Below are positions 21,842-33,511 of a stretch of 64,000 nt of DNA, one piece after another. Under the pieces are notes generated by a model, which was not told the DNA's origin, searched no databases, and worked only from the letters and a program-made list of their open reading frames with translations. Within the stretch, counting starts at the first letter, position 1; every line of letters begins with the position of its first letter. The translations under genes and the position numbers were made by a program. The DNA is from Plasmodiophora brassicae (lineage: Eukaryota; Endomyxa: Phytomyxea; Phytomyxea; Plasmodiophorida), in assembly GCA_036867785.1 (NCBI GenBank), contig CP145411.1, positions 1,178,001-1,242,000 of the forward strand, read 5' to 3'.

Positions 21842-23522
21842 ATGTCGCTGGCGGACGAGAGCACGTCGACGCCCAAGCTGACGCTGGACAGTGAGCGCCT
21901 TCACAGTGTTTGAAACGGGACCGCTGCGCACACTGACGATGATGCGCTGCAGTATTCGGCGAACTACATGCCAGCCAGATGGCGAACGGGCTTCGCCACC
22001 GGAACTTCCTGCGGTATCGCGCGTACTGCTCGCGACGTCTGAGACGCCTACGCCGCTCGGTGAGGTTCCTTCATGGGCGCGGGAAGTTCGTCCAGAAGCG
22101 TGTCGAGGCGGAGACGGTGTCCTCTGTCCGCCACCTGCTGATCGTGCTGACGCTGGCGGAACGCGCGTGGTCGCAGGCGATGGACCTGCAGGCGGATCAG
22201 GAGGCGGCCACCTGTCGTACGCATTGCCACCAGCGACGTCGACTGCACAAGGCCGCCCAGTGGGCTGAACACCTGCGCTCGCTCTGCCAGGCGATCTGCG
22301 ATACGCGGACGGCGATGCAGGCCGAGGCGTACGCGGCCTGGATGCAGGGCAACGACCTGCTGGAGCGGGAACGGCACGCAGACGCCCTCGGGCTCTACTC
22401 GCGTGCGCAACGCCTTGTCGAATCCCTGGTCACCATTGCCGAGACGGACGACGATCGCGCCATCCTGCAGCAGCGCCTGAACTCGCTGCAGAACAGCATC
22501 CGGTTCTGCACGTACCATGCGAAAGGGTCGGTGGATGCCAGGGACCTGCTGCAAGCGCCCAACGATCAACTCGGTACGTCTGCTGCCGGTGCCCGGCGGT
22601 CTCCTGCCTCAGTCTAGTCAACCCTGGTGCAGACGTGATGCTGCAGACGAAGCTGGACGCGATTCGTAGCGAGCGGGAGGCGCATTTGGTGGCCCATGCC
22701 GTCGACTATGTTGAATTCGCCGGCCAGCGTATCCCGATCCTGTCGGACGCTGTCAAGACGGCCATCACGCGCGCGATTGACTCCTGCAGCGGCGTGAACG
22801 ATGCGACGCCGCTACCAGCGATCCTGACGTGTTTCGACAATCTGGACGCGGCTCGCAGCGCCATCAATGCGTCGCTGGCGTCGCCGGACACGCCGTCGGC
22901 CAACCGGGCGCCTCTGCAATCGCTGCTCCAGTTCGTGTCGCATGCGAAGGCCACCGTCACGCTGCAGCGTAACCTGAACCTGTACGCCCAGCTGGCGCAG
23001 GCGCCGAACGCGAACGAGCTGGCCGTCGTCACCGACAAGATCCTGGATGGCCTGCGGTCAATGGATCCGCGGCACGCTCGCCACGACGAGCTGTTCCCCC
23101 TCTATCAGGCGAGACGGGCGCTGCACGTCGGCCGCGCCCTGCTCCAGCAGAAGGAGTTCGCCGCCGCCCATCACTACTTGCAGCTGGCCGCGAGCACGTT
23201 CGCGCCCGATCGTGCCCAGGAGATTGACTCTGCTCGTGCGGCCGCCGTCCAATGCAGGGCGCTCGTCGCCATGCAGCAGTCGCCGCCGACTGCGACGCCT
23301 GCGTCGTCGGTGGACGCCACCACCGTCCCGCTCTGCGATCGCCTCGACGAACTCTACGTGGACGGCCCCGGTTTGATCCAGCCCCTGCCGCCCAAGTTCG
23401 ACTGCACGATGTGCAAACCCGTCACGTACGACCTGGCGTCCCAGTTCCTGGCGTACCCGGAGGTCGAGGCGCAGGCCCCGAAGGCGACCGGCGGGGGCTG
23501 GCTGAACCGCCTCTGGGGATAG
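21842..23522 (+). CDS. SRP68: Signal recognition particle subunit SRP68
   Basis: RNA-binding scaffold of the signal recognition particle, partner of SRP72, in cytosolic targeting of secretory proteins to the ER. Three exons (21842-21890, 21953-22573, 22633-23522) give 519 residues (animal forms are about 620). The N-terminal RNA-binding region is unmistakable: NGLRHRNFLRYRAYCSRRLR, LTLAERAWSQAM, and an R/K-rich TPR-like helical region RKAAQWAEHL-type. The C-terminus holds a Pro-rich FDCTMCKPVTYDLASQFLAY patch and ends GGGWLNRLWG, which corresponds to the SRP72-binding end of the family. Confidence 0.94.
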
Positions 23523-23693
23523 GACGCCCTCTCTCGCCCCGTCGATCTATCGGTTCGTCCAGCTGCGTCGTGATACAGCGTGTCATTGTTGTCACATTGG
23601 GCGTGTCGGGCCCCGTCGAATCCCACAGACAGATATTGGCAAGTCTGGAAACGAGGCACGCGTACCTGCTCTGCGTCAGTCAGACGCTGAAAT
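23523..23693. other. Short spacer
   Basis: 170 bp between SRP68 and the MUN-domain gene; nothing distinctive. Confidence 0.3.
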
Positions 23694-26600
23694 ATGCCCA
23701 GCGCCGGCCAGGACGACGATGAGATCGATGTCGACGACGCCGTCGACCGGCAGCGCAACGAGCAGCTGTCGTTGGCGGCGACGGCGCGCGCCACCTTAGT
23801 CGGCAAGTCGATCCGCGTGCGCCCGTCCGTCCTGCGGTCGGGCGATGCCGGGTCGGTCGTCGCCCAGCCCTTCCAGGACGAGGCGTTCATGTCGAAGGTC
23901 AAGGAGGACAGCGGCGCCGTCGACGTCGGCCACATCGACGACGTCGCCCTGCCGGCGCAGATCCCGGCGAAGGCGTCGGCGCCGGTCGAGGTCGCCAACG
24001 ACGCCGACCAGAAGGCGTCGCTCGTGCCGCCCGCCGGCAGCGACCCCGACAAGGGCACCGGCGACCAGCGCCGCGCCTGCTTCTCCATGGCCGCACGCGC
24101 CGTCCTCGGCCTGTGCACCAGCGATCGTGCCGACGAGCTCGAGAAGCAGTGCGTGCAGGTGCGTGCATGCCGCGCGCCCACGCGTCCACGCACCAGCGCT
24201 CAGCGTCGCGCTGTGTGTGTGTGTGTAGGTCCTCGCCGAGTCGTTCGGCATCGACGGCAAGGTCGTCGATGAGGAGCTGGGTGCGTTGCGGGACCCGGCG
24301 ACGGTGGCGCACCTGATGCGACGCGACCTGAAGCAGCGGCGGGCGCGGGTCGCCGCCCAGGGCGACGCGTTCGAGCGGGCGGGCGCGCACGGGAAATGGC
24401 ATCAGGCGCAGGCGCAGGCCATGGACGAGGTCGAGATCGCGACGAGCGAGTTCGCGAGCGGCCCCGACCAGTTCATCGAGGAGCAGCGCGCCGCCCAGAG
24501 GTACACCTCGAAGGGGGACGACGACGCGCACGGCGAGAAGGGCGAGGACGGCGACGACGACGGTGTCGTGTACTTCTGGCAGCTGTGCTGCTGCTGCTGT
24601 TGCAGCGGGGGCGGCGACGACGACAAGGTCGAAGAGGAGGCGCAGGCGGCACCCGATCCGCCCCGTCAGCGGCGGCACGTGGCGTCCGTTCGCGACTCGT
24701 TGCACCCGGGCGCCAACGCGTCGTTCGCCCTCGGCGGCGGCAAGGACGACGCGTACGCGGTCGACGTCGAGCAGGGCCTGATCTGGGTCGTCATCGCGAT
24801 GCTGCGCCACCTGAACAAGGGCACCGGCGCCGTCATCAGCGTGAAGCCCAGCGGTAGGCCCATCAGCGCGTTCGCGAGCGTCCGCCATCGTCGCTGACGA
24901 ACGCGCGCACGCCCAGCGGTCCAGAAGCAGGAGGGCAACGACACGCTGTGGCTGACGGACGAGTGCCTGTTCATCGTGGACAGCTGGTGCCGTCGGTACG
25001 GGATCGGGGAGGCGCACCGCGCCCTGGTCCTGCTCGAGTTCCTGACGCGCCGCCCGATGATCGCCTCGCACTACTTCTGGGACGCGCTCGACCTGTTCGA
25101 CGTCGTCGGCGCCGTCGCCAACGACGGCATGCTGAGGCGGGTGGAGCGCCCCGCCCTGATCCGGGTCGCCACCATGACGTCGTCCTGGTGCAAGGCCTGC
25201 CTCGTCGCCTACCACGACAACTTCAGCGGCGACCTCGCCTACAAGGGCCTCGGCGAGTGCATCCGCCTGGCGCTGATGTGCCACGCGATCACGTCGGCGA
25301 ATCGCGACCCGCCGCCGGCCGTCGTCGCCCCCATCTGCCAGACGGCCCTTGCCGCTCGCTACGAGTACGTCGTCGCCGCCGCCGCCGCCATGGAGAAGAA
25401 CGAGACGCGGCAGCGCGGCGCCAAAGACGACGACGTGGTGGTCGCGCGCGACACCCAGAAGGACGCGGTGGTCGTGGTCGGCGCCGGCGCCGGGCCCGCC
25501 ACCGGGCGTCGCATCCGCTCGTCGTTGCACATGATCTTCGTGATGCAGCTGCTGAGGAAGGAGGTCGGCAACGACGTGAACGCGTTCGGGCCCGTGTTCG
25601 AGCACGAGGCCGGCGCCGGGTTCAGCGCCGTGCAGACGGCGTCGTCGACGTACTTCCCGCTGGTCTGGGCCGACTTCCGGGCGTTCCTGTCGGACGCGAC
25701 CGCCGACATTGAGGTGCTGCGCGCGCGGTACGGCAACTCGCCCGACGCCCTGGACCCGTACATCTTCAAGCTGTACAACGAGCTGTCCGACCTGTACGAG
25801 TTCTTCGCGCCGCACGCCGACCTGCCCGACATTGTCGTCGGCGAGCACTTTGCGCCGTTCGTCGACCGGTGGCTGGAGATCCAGCGCGAGCACTTCTCGA
25901 CGACGCGCATCGATTCGGCGCTGAACAGCGACCAGTGGGTGGCCCTGCAGGACACCAAGTGCACGACCAGCGTGATCGACCTGTACGCCATGCTGTACCC
26001 GCTGGCCGACGCGTTCAAGTCGGCGCCGTTCTCGTCGGAGCAGTCGGTGACGTTCGCCGGCCTGCTCTCCGACATCGTCTGCCACTACGTGCACCGCCTG
26101 GCCGTCATGCTCGACGCCGACATGACCGCCTGGCCCGGGCGTGTCACCGACGTCATGGTCCTGCGCTTCAACGACATGCACATCTGCAAGGTCAAGCTGT
26201 CCGACCTGCTCAAGGCCATCGACCTCGAGAAGGCGTCCGTTTCGGCAGCATGGCCAGTTGCCCCGCCTTCCTGACGGTTGTTGTGGTTGCCTGTGCAGGT
26301 ACGGGAAGCCGCCGACGCTGGTCGACAACGACGGGCAACCGGGCGGCGGCGCCGGTGACGACGACGCCGAGTTCAAGGCGTTCATGTCGGATGCGATCGG
26401 CGGCAGCAGCCTGGATGCGCTGCGTTGCAGCGGGTCGTTCCGGTTCATGCAGGACGCGATGAACGGGGCGGCGCACAAGATCGCCGTCCCGATGAACAAG
26501 CTGTGGTCGGCGCTGATCACCGAGCTGGTGTGGAGGAAGCCGCTGACCGACGCCATGGACGACGATGCCGTCGAGGCATTCCTGCAGCCGTTCTGGGAGG

Positions 26601-27128
26601 ACCTGGCCGCCAAGGTCGAGCCGCTCGTCGCCGCCATGATCGAGCCGCACGTCCTGCTGCGCGCCTTCCTCGCCCACCTGCTCGTCGACGTCGAGGGCAA
26701 CCTCGTCCCGCAGTCGAGGAAGACGGTCCTGAACCCTGCCCAGCTGGGCCGCCTGCGCTCGGCGCATCAGGTGGGTGGGGTCGCTTTAGGGGGAAAGGGC
26801 GCCACCCGCTGACGAACCTTCGCTACAGTTGATGCAGGAGTTTTTCATGTTCTACGGGCTGCCGAGCAACGTCCTGGACGCGATGAAGGTGAACGCCCGG
26901 GCGACCTTCCTGATCCAGTTGCAATCGGGGCCAACGGCGAACCTGATCGGGGTCTGGGACGCGATCCCGGACGACGACGAGTCGATGCCCGAGGAGGAAC
27001 GCATCAAGGCGCCGCCGTACCTCGGCAGGAAGCACGTCCGGCGCATCCTGGAGCGACGGAAGCGGGACGCGGCCGACCCGGACGCTGACGCGTTCCTGAA
27101 GGACCACAAGAAGAAGGGCTGGTTTTAG
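23694..27128 (+). CDS. MUN-domain (Munc13/UNC13-like) protein
   Basis: At least five exons: 23694-24158, 24229-24840, 24925 to about 26230, from about 26300 to 26770, and 26829-27128. The borders of the third/fourth joint are uncertain. The N-terminus is acidic and disordered and includes a run of six Cys (QLCCCCCCSGGG), a plausible palmitoylation site. The central part matches the Munc13 homology region MHD1: LYNELSDLYEFFAP, FAPFVDRWLEIQREHF, and CTTSVIDLYAMLYPL. An MHD2-like block follows (MNKLWSALITELVW, FLQPFWEDLAAKVEPL). No C2 domain is visible, unlike animal Munc13. Such proteins regulate SNARE-dependent exocytosis; fungal relatives act in cell-wall exo/endocytosis. Confidence 0.7.
24210..24227 (+). 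repeat. (GT)n tract at an intron acceptor
   Basis: A GT dinucleotide run directly precedes the acceptor TAG of the first MUN-gene intron (24159-24228). Similar AC or GT runs sit in introns near 27755, 43441, 44498 and 61030. Confidence 0.9.
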
Positions 27129-27250
27129 GTGGCCCCGCTGATAAATCGACGGCTACGTGCGGCAGGGCACTCTTGGTCATGCACGGCACATATCGAACGC
27201 CGTTTACGGTGAATGCTTCATACATGTGGAACAGGGCTGTCCCCTGAACG

Positions 27251-28699
27251 CTATGCCATGCCGAACGCGATGGCGACGATCGCCAGAGCAACGGCGGCCC
27301 CCGTTGGCGACCGTTGGAACGCCGGGCTAGCGCCCTGGAGGGCCTGCTCTGTGTCGTGCGTGGCGACGCCCTCTGTTGTGGCATTGGCAGCGGGCTGGCG
27401 AGAGGCGGGAACTGGACGCCTGGACGACGGATGTGGAACCCGTGGCGGGCACGTCGCAGCGGTCCCGTTGGCGAGTGGACGCACCCAGACGTTCGACGTG
27501 CTGGGCCCCGACCCGTACACGTTGCTGGCCGCGACCCGAACGATAATCAGGCGTGCGGTGTCGGTCAGGCCCGACAGGACGACGGCGTTGACGTTGCCAA
27601 CGTTGACCCGCCTGGCGAGGTATGGTGGCCGGTACGTGTCTTCAACGGCGAGCAGCGTGCTCTCGACCTGGTAGTAGACGGTGTAGCCCGTGATCGGGGC
27701 CACCGTCGAGTCCGGCGCCGACCACGTCACCTGGCGACCGCCGCTGGTCAGTGTGTGTGTGTGGGGGGCGGCGGCCTGGCCATGCACGTACCAGGACAGA
27801 GGACCGGGCCGGCGTCAGGCGCAGGTTGGTCGGCCGGCCGGGTGTGTGGTCACCGGTCCCGAGGATGATCTCGCCCAGCTGCGGCGTGAAGTACAGGTCC
27901 TTGAGCGGGGACGCGTCGAACTCGTCGACGGTGCCCGCCCAGCCGGGTGGCGGTAGCGACAGGCAGCGACGCTGGTCGGCAGCGTACCGGGCGCCAATCT
28001 CACCTCGGCACGGCGCCGGCCAGATCGCCTTCAGGTACCTCATCGGCTGCGTCCAGTTGCTCCTCTCGACCTTCTTCCGGTACCAGCACCCTCCCGTTGC
28101 AACCGTGCACTCCATATCCCTGGCGAACCGTCGACAATGTCAGCGGCGCGTCCCCATTACTGCCATGGCCCGATCGTCGTACAGGCCGCGCTCAACGTTG
28201 GGCACGTCGTAGAACGTGACGCCGTCCTCCGAGTACTGGTACTCCATGGCGCCGTACTTGATGTCGTTATCGTCCGCGTAGTAGACGCGCGCCCATAGGT
28301 TTGTGAAGCCGCCGGGGACGTGCCAGGTGATGTTGGCGTTCGGCCAGTACGTCCCATAGCGCTTATAGCGTGCCGTGTCCCACTGCCGAACGGGAGGAAC
28401 CTGTCAGATCCCCCCGTCGTCCAAGGGGCCAACGTACGCGGGGCGACCTGAATATCGTCGGCGTTGCGCGGGTCGATGACAAAGTCGAGGTGAGCGGCGC
28501 TGTTCGCTGGTGTATACGGCGCGATGTCCTCGTTGTCGCACTCGTCCTTGAAGCCGACGAACGGGATCTCGTCCTGGTTCACGCCTGGTTCCCCGCATTC
28601 GACTCTGACCAGATCCATCAGGGTCGTCCATCGCGTGTCGCCCGCAGCGACGATCCCGTAACGAAGCGCGAACACGACAACGACCCCTTGCAGCAGCAT
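27251..28699 (-). CDS. Secreted GPI-anchored protein with one FN3 domain
   Basis: Four exons. The first (28699-28448) starts with a signal peptide (MLLQGVVVVFALRYGIVAAG). The second (from 28400) is joined in phase; a donor GTACGA near 28180 and acceptor near 28117 restore NVERGLDMECTVATGG. The third joins the last through an intron with a (CA)n tract near 27755. The N-terminal ~270 residues are beta-rich and contain several Cys, Trp and Tyr (YWPNANITWHVPGG, YQYSEDGVTFYDVP); I do not recognise the fold. A fibronectin type III domain follows: NLRLTPARGGRQVTWSAPDS, TGYTVYYQ, VRVAASNVYGSGP. A Pro/Ala/Thr-rich stalk leads to a C-terminal hydrophobic tail without charge (AVALAIVAIAFGMA), as in GPI-anchored proteins. 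Confidence 0.72.
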
Positions 28700-29011
28700 G
28701 TGTAGAACGGCAGTGAGCGATCGGCAGCAACGTGTACGGAGGCTAAACGTAGTGACAAGTCGTCGTTGCCGTCAACAGGTCGACTACAGGTAGAGTCTAC
28801 TGGAAGGTACGTTCGTGTCGACACCCTGTGACGTCGTGCCGGGACCCCGGCCGAAGATATTCTATCCGCGCGCCTTCCAGAACGAGCGGCAGCGGGGGAA
28901 CACACCTGCAGGCCAACGGGTCGCAGTGCCAGCGGATCCAGGCACGCGACGAGAACGGGATTCCAGATTCCGATCTGTACTATAGAAAGCGGCCCCATGC
29001 AGGTTGGGCAA

Positions 29012-29730
29012 TTACATGTGAAGAACAGGCGGCGACGGCGCACTCGCCCTGGAGGGTCGTGGTGATGGGGACGCGCGTACCTGAGCCTCCAGCTGTGCGA
29101 TCCGCGCCAGATCTGCCATCCTGTCAGGCGGGCTAACCCTGCGCAGCGCATACTGAACGTTGTTACACGTGGCCTGCTGTACCCGAAGCCTGTCCTGCTC
29201 CTCGTACACCTCGGCGACCATGGACGATACGGTCTCAAATTCCAGGCGCGCACCACCAGTCTCGGGGGACGACGTGGCCCGATCGATATAGTCGCGAAGC
29301 CGCGTCAGCAGGTCGGTGGCGACCGACGACCAGTGCGATTCCAGGGTCCTGCGCGTGCACACAGCAACAATCTCAGTCGGCGGACGCCCAATCCCGGCGG
29401 GCGCGCGCTGCGACACCTCTTCTCCAAGGCGACCGCCGTGATCTGCTTCTGGAGCCTGTTGACCCTGCACCCGACCAGCAGACGTCAGCCCCTGACGACG
29501 CGCTCCGACACGGGCGCACAGACACACACGTACAGGAACTCCTCCTCGCGGTCGACATCGAGCAGGATCCGCGTCCGCTCGTCCAGCGCCGACGTCCGCT
29601 CGTGCGCCATGCGGTCGACCTGGGCCCGCAGCTGCGCGACCGTCTCGCGCTCCCGCCGCAGCTGCTCGGCCAGGTCCGCCGGGTCGCCGCCGCCCTCCGT
29701 CGGCACCGCCGCCGCACCCGTCAAGCCCAT
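29012..29730 (-). CDS. CCDC6-like (DUF2046) coiled-coil protein
   Basis: Three exons from ATG 29730. The first intron starts GTACGTGTGT and restores DREEEFLVNRLQKQI. The second restores ALEKRTLESHW. Together they give a continuous coiled coil of about 170 residues: LRRERETVAQLRAQVDRMAH, the CCDC6-type signature E-E-E-F-L-V-N-R-L-x-K, then VAEVYEEQDRLRVQQA. The end at 29012 is the first stop in frame; a donor-like GTACGC at the end of LARIAQLEAQ leaves room for another exon. CCDC6 relatives are cytosolic/nuclear scaffolds. It is shorter than animal CCDC6. Confidence 0.6.
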
Positions 29731-29919
29731 GAATTAATGATGATGCGACGCAAATAGGTACCCCGGGCCGAGGGGCACACACGCACCCTATGGGCACATT
29801 CTGTATAATTACCGTATGCCAGACATGGCGACCCTTTCCGACACGCGCGCGCGCGCGCTGACCAGTGATGTCCGACGCGAGGGAGGGCGGCCCGCGTGTG
29901 ACGAGGTAGAGACGGTCGG
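29731..29919. promoter_or_regulatory. Short divergent promoter between coiled-coil and SFI1-like genes
   Basis: 190 bp head-to-head spacer with an AT-rich element (ctgtataattaccgtatg, near 29802) and a (CG)n run near 29850. Confidence 0.4.
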
Positions 29920-32900
29920 ATGGATGTGAAGGCGCGCGTCTGGCGGGTCTGGGTCGCGCGCGTCTCCCTGACGATCGCGGCGCTCGGCTTCCGCCGCTGG
30001 CATCTGAAGCATGCGGCCGCGCGTCGCTGGAGGTGCCGGGCCGCCGCGCGGGTCGCCCTGCGACGCCACCTGGTGGCCTGGCGCGGCGCCTCGCACGACG
30101 GCCCGGGGCGCGCGCAACGACGACGCCACCTGCGCGTCTGGCGTCGTCTGTCGCGCGCCACCCGCCTGCTCCGCGTCGCCTCCCGCGTGCACGGGCGCGC
30201 CTGCCTCAGGCGGTGGCGGCGGCAGGCGGTTCGCGGCCGCATCGCCGGTCGGCTTCGGCGCCGGCGACTGCGACACGCGTTCGCGTCGTGGTCGTCCGCG
30301 ACGACGGCCAGGCGGCACTTCCTCCGTCGCCGGGCGCTGCCCGCTCTTCGTGCGCTGCACGACCGTGCCCTGAGCGCGCGCCGCCTGACGTAAGCCGCCG
30401 ATCGGGGGTATACCCGGACGTCGACGATAACAACATGCCTAGGGCTGCCGCGGTGGCGTTCCATCGGCGGCGCGTGTGTACGCGATGCTTCCAGGCGATC
30501 CGGGCGCGCGCCGCTCGGGCGTCCACCGTGTCGCGGTACCGCCAGCACCGGGACCTGCGATCGCTCGTCCGGCACTGGGTCGGCTGGGCGCAGGTCGTCC
30601 ACGATCTGCACGAGCGGGCGCAGCGGATGCGGCGCCGGGTGCTGACCCGGCGCGCGATCCGGTACCGGCTTGGCGTGCATCGTCGCCGTGCACACAGCGC
30701 TGACCGGCGCGTTCCGACAGGCGATGGGTTCGCGCCCATCGACTGTTCGTCGCCGCTCACAGCGTCGTCCGTCGGCACGGGCGCTGTGTCCGACGACGGG
30801 TGTGGCGGCAGTGGAGACGCCGCATCGCGGCGCGTCGTCGCAGGCGCCTGACGATCTGGCGTGCATGGCGGCGTGTGCTGTACCGCAACCTCTGCGCCCG
30901 ACACGTTCGCCGCCAGCACCTCCTTGCATTGTCGTAAGCGTGCGCCATGCGGCAGACCAAGGCGGAGCGGCGGCTTACTCGACGCGATGGCAGGTTTCAT
31001 GGGTGGCGGCAGGCCTGGCAGCGTCTGCTCGCTGGGCGGGATCGCGTTCGACGACGCGCCTTGCGACGATGGCAGCGCGAGTTGTACCTGCATCGTGTCG
31101 TATTCGCGATGTCGACGCTGGCGCGTCGGCAGGTGATGCTGAAGGCGTTCCTGGACTGGACGACTGCTTGGCAGGGCGAGCGGCGACGGTCGGCAACGGT
31201 GCAGGCGGCGGCGACGTGGCGTGGCCGTCGGTGCCTGTTCAACGTCGTCCGCGTGGCTTGGCCGCGTTTCGTCCAGCGAATGCAGCGGCGACGAGGCCGG
31301 CTGTTCCTAGCGGACGAACACAGGCGACGGCAGTGGTGGGATCGCTGGGCGAACGCGTTTCGTCGGGGCCGACCGCACGGCAGACGTCATGGCGCCGGCC
31401 GAGACAAGGAGAACGTTGCGGCCGAGCCGGCCCACGCGTCGTCGAGCAAACCACCGAAACGTCATCCCAGCGCACCTCTGTGCCCTCGAGTCGCCACCGT
31501 TAACGTCGTCGCCCCTGAAGTGATCCTCGTCGGGAAGGACGCCGAGGCCGACGTCCTGGACAAGTCTGTCATCGAGTTTGTTGGAATCGAGGACGACAGA
31601 GCAGAGCGGGGCGCGCCGGTGCAAGCCGTGGACGATGCACAACCGTCCAGTATGGAGGCAGCCCTTGACGAGGCGATGCTGCTTGCCGCCGAGCACGCCA
31701 GGCTCGCCGTCGAGCGCAGGCATCATCTGGTCTGGGTCGCCGTGTGCCAGCGGGCGCGGCAAGGTCGAATCCGACGCGCCATCCACGAACAAGGAACGAC
31801 TCTGGCCTGCTTTCGCGCCTGGAGGGCGGCCCTGCACCTCTGCCGCGAAGCGTCCAACCTGTTCGAGACGTTCCAGGTTCGCCGAACCCGACACCTGCTC
31901 CGCTCGTGGTTGCGGCAAGTGGACGTTCGCCGAGCACTCCTCGTCATTCGACGTCGAATCGCGATTCGAGCATGGCGAAAGGCGCGGTTGCACCGGCAAC
32001 GGCTACGTCGACGGGCGCTGGCGACATGGCGAGCGTGGGCGTTCCCCAGGCGGCGCACACGACGAATGCGCCGCCTGCGACTTGGTCAGCGTGGGCCTGG
32101 CGCGGATCCCGATCTGCGAACTGAGCGCCTGCCACAGGTCGCCGGGTCTGGGACGCCTGGCAGCGCGCCCGTGCCGTACGACGATTCCGGATGCACCGGG
32201 CGGTGGTGTGGTGGGCAGGCACCTACCTCGGACGTCGTACAGCGGCAGAGGCGCGCTACCGCAAGGCCGACGATCGCTATCGGCAGCGTTCCGCTCGTGC
32301 CGTATTCAGGCAGTGGCTACGCGCGCGTTCGATTGTTCGTGCTGCTCGACAACGGCGCTGCTTCCGCGACTGGCTCCATATGGCAGCAAGGTAGCCCCCG
32401 TCATCGTTGCACGGTCGTTCGTCGGGCTGCTTCATCCCAATGCGGCGCTTCGCAGGATGCGCCGATGGCGACATGCGATGGCGGCGTGGCTGACTGATCG
32501 CGCTCTGGCGTCAAGGTACGGTATCCCGTTCGTGGCGCCGAGCATCCCGTACTGGTACAGGGAACGCCCGCGGTACAAGGCGCTGGCTTCACCGTTCCAG
32601 GCCTGGAGAGGGTTCGCGCGATCGCGATCCAGGCGCCGTCGCGCCGAACAGCATTGTGTACAGGGGCGCACGCGGCGCCTGCTTCGTGCAGTGACGCTCC
32701 TGGTGCGGGCTCTGCGTCACGACCGCCGCCGGGCTGCCTCGCTGGCCTTTCGTTTCATGCTGGTTCGAGCTCGCGCGCGACGCTTCCAGAAACGCGTCGA
32801 TCGGGTGTTCGTACGCAGCTGGGCGAACCACTGGCGATCAACGGTACGTTGTACCTGCAACATACGTCCAGCTGGTTCGCTGATGCAGCCCTTTCCCAGA

Positions 32901-33436
32901 TACGTATCGAGCGCGCTGATGCGTTCCTCCGAGCCAGGTCCCTCAGCAAGCATTTCGTCGCTTGGCGCGAACTTCGAAAGCGTGCATCAGCGGAACGTCT
33001 GCACACGTGCGCCGTCGTAGTATCTGCATGGAAGGCGACCGTCGTTTCTGCTCGGCAGCAGCGTCAGCAGGCTGCCGTGGGCCATCGCAGATTGATGGGT
33101 AAACGTCGAACTCCTTCCTGAAAGGCCGACTCTGATATTAGTGTGCGCGCGCCAGGTCACATACGCCACGTCGGCACGTTGTCACGGATCGCCCGAGTAT
33201 TCCACCGGCTCCGTCTTTGTCGCCGAGCCTGGCACCTATGGGCGTCTGCATGTATGCGTCAGCAGCGTGATGCGCAGGTGCTGTACGAGAGGATGGTGAA
33301 GCGCCGCGCTCTATGCCGCTGGTGGCATGCCTTTGGAGACCGGCTTGTCGAAATGGAGTGGCGAATGGCACACGGGGGCGAAAAGGCGGCGCTGCTGCCT
33401 ACTCCAGGAACCTACTACACGCCGTTAAGGGAGTAA
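29920..33436 (+). CDS. SFI1-like centrin-binding repeat protein
   Basis: Nine exons (29920-30389, 30443-30661, 30721-30933, 30994-32084, 32138-32390, 32456-32515, 32561-32843, 32900-33098, 33156-33436) join in phase to 1,022 residues. The protein consists almost entirely of Arg-rich helices carrying spaced aromatic repeats of the SFI1 kind (hydrophobic-x-x-W-x-x-W or F-x-x-W): LGFRRWHLKH, LRRHLVAWRG, RRRALRRWQRE, LLRSWLRQVDV, FRQWLRARS, FRDWLHMAAR, LCRWWHAFG. A non-repetitive acidic insert (about 31420-31680) interrupts the array. SFI1 repeats bind centrin in spindle pole bodies, centrosomes and basal bodies, which fits the presence of IFT140 in this window. Confidence 0.85.
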
Positions 33437-33511
33437 TCTGCGAATGGAGTAAGCAAACCATACAACAGGTATATAATAGACGGATACACGATGAGGGAGT
33501 GCGGTCCAGGT

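Noticed and set aside
23899-26700. Very long open frame (933 codons) antisense to the MUN-domain gene
   Set aside because: The plus-strand frame contains clear MHD1-like motifs and consistent introns; the antisense product is Arg/Gly/Asp low complexity. It is a by-product of high GC at third codon positions.
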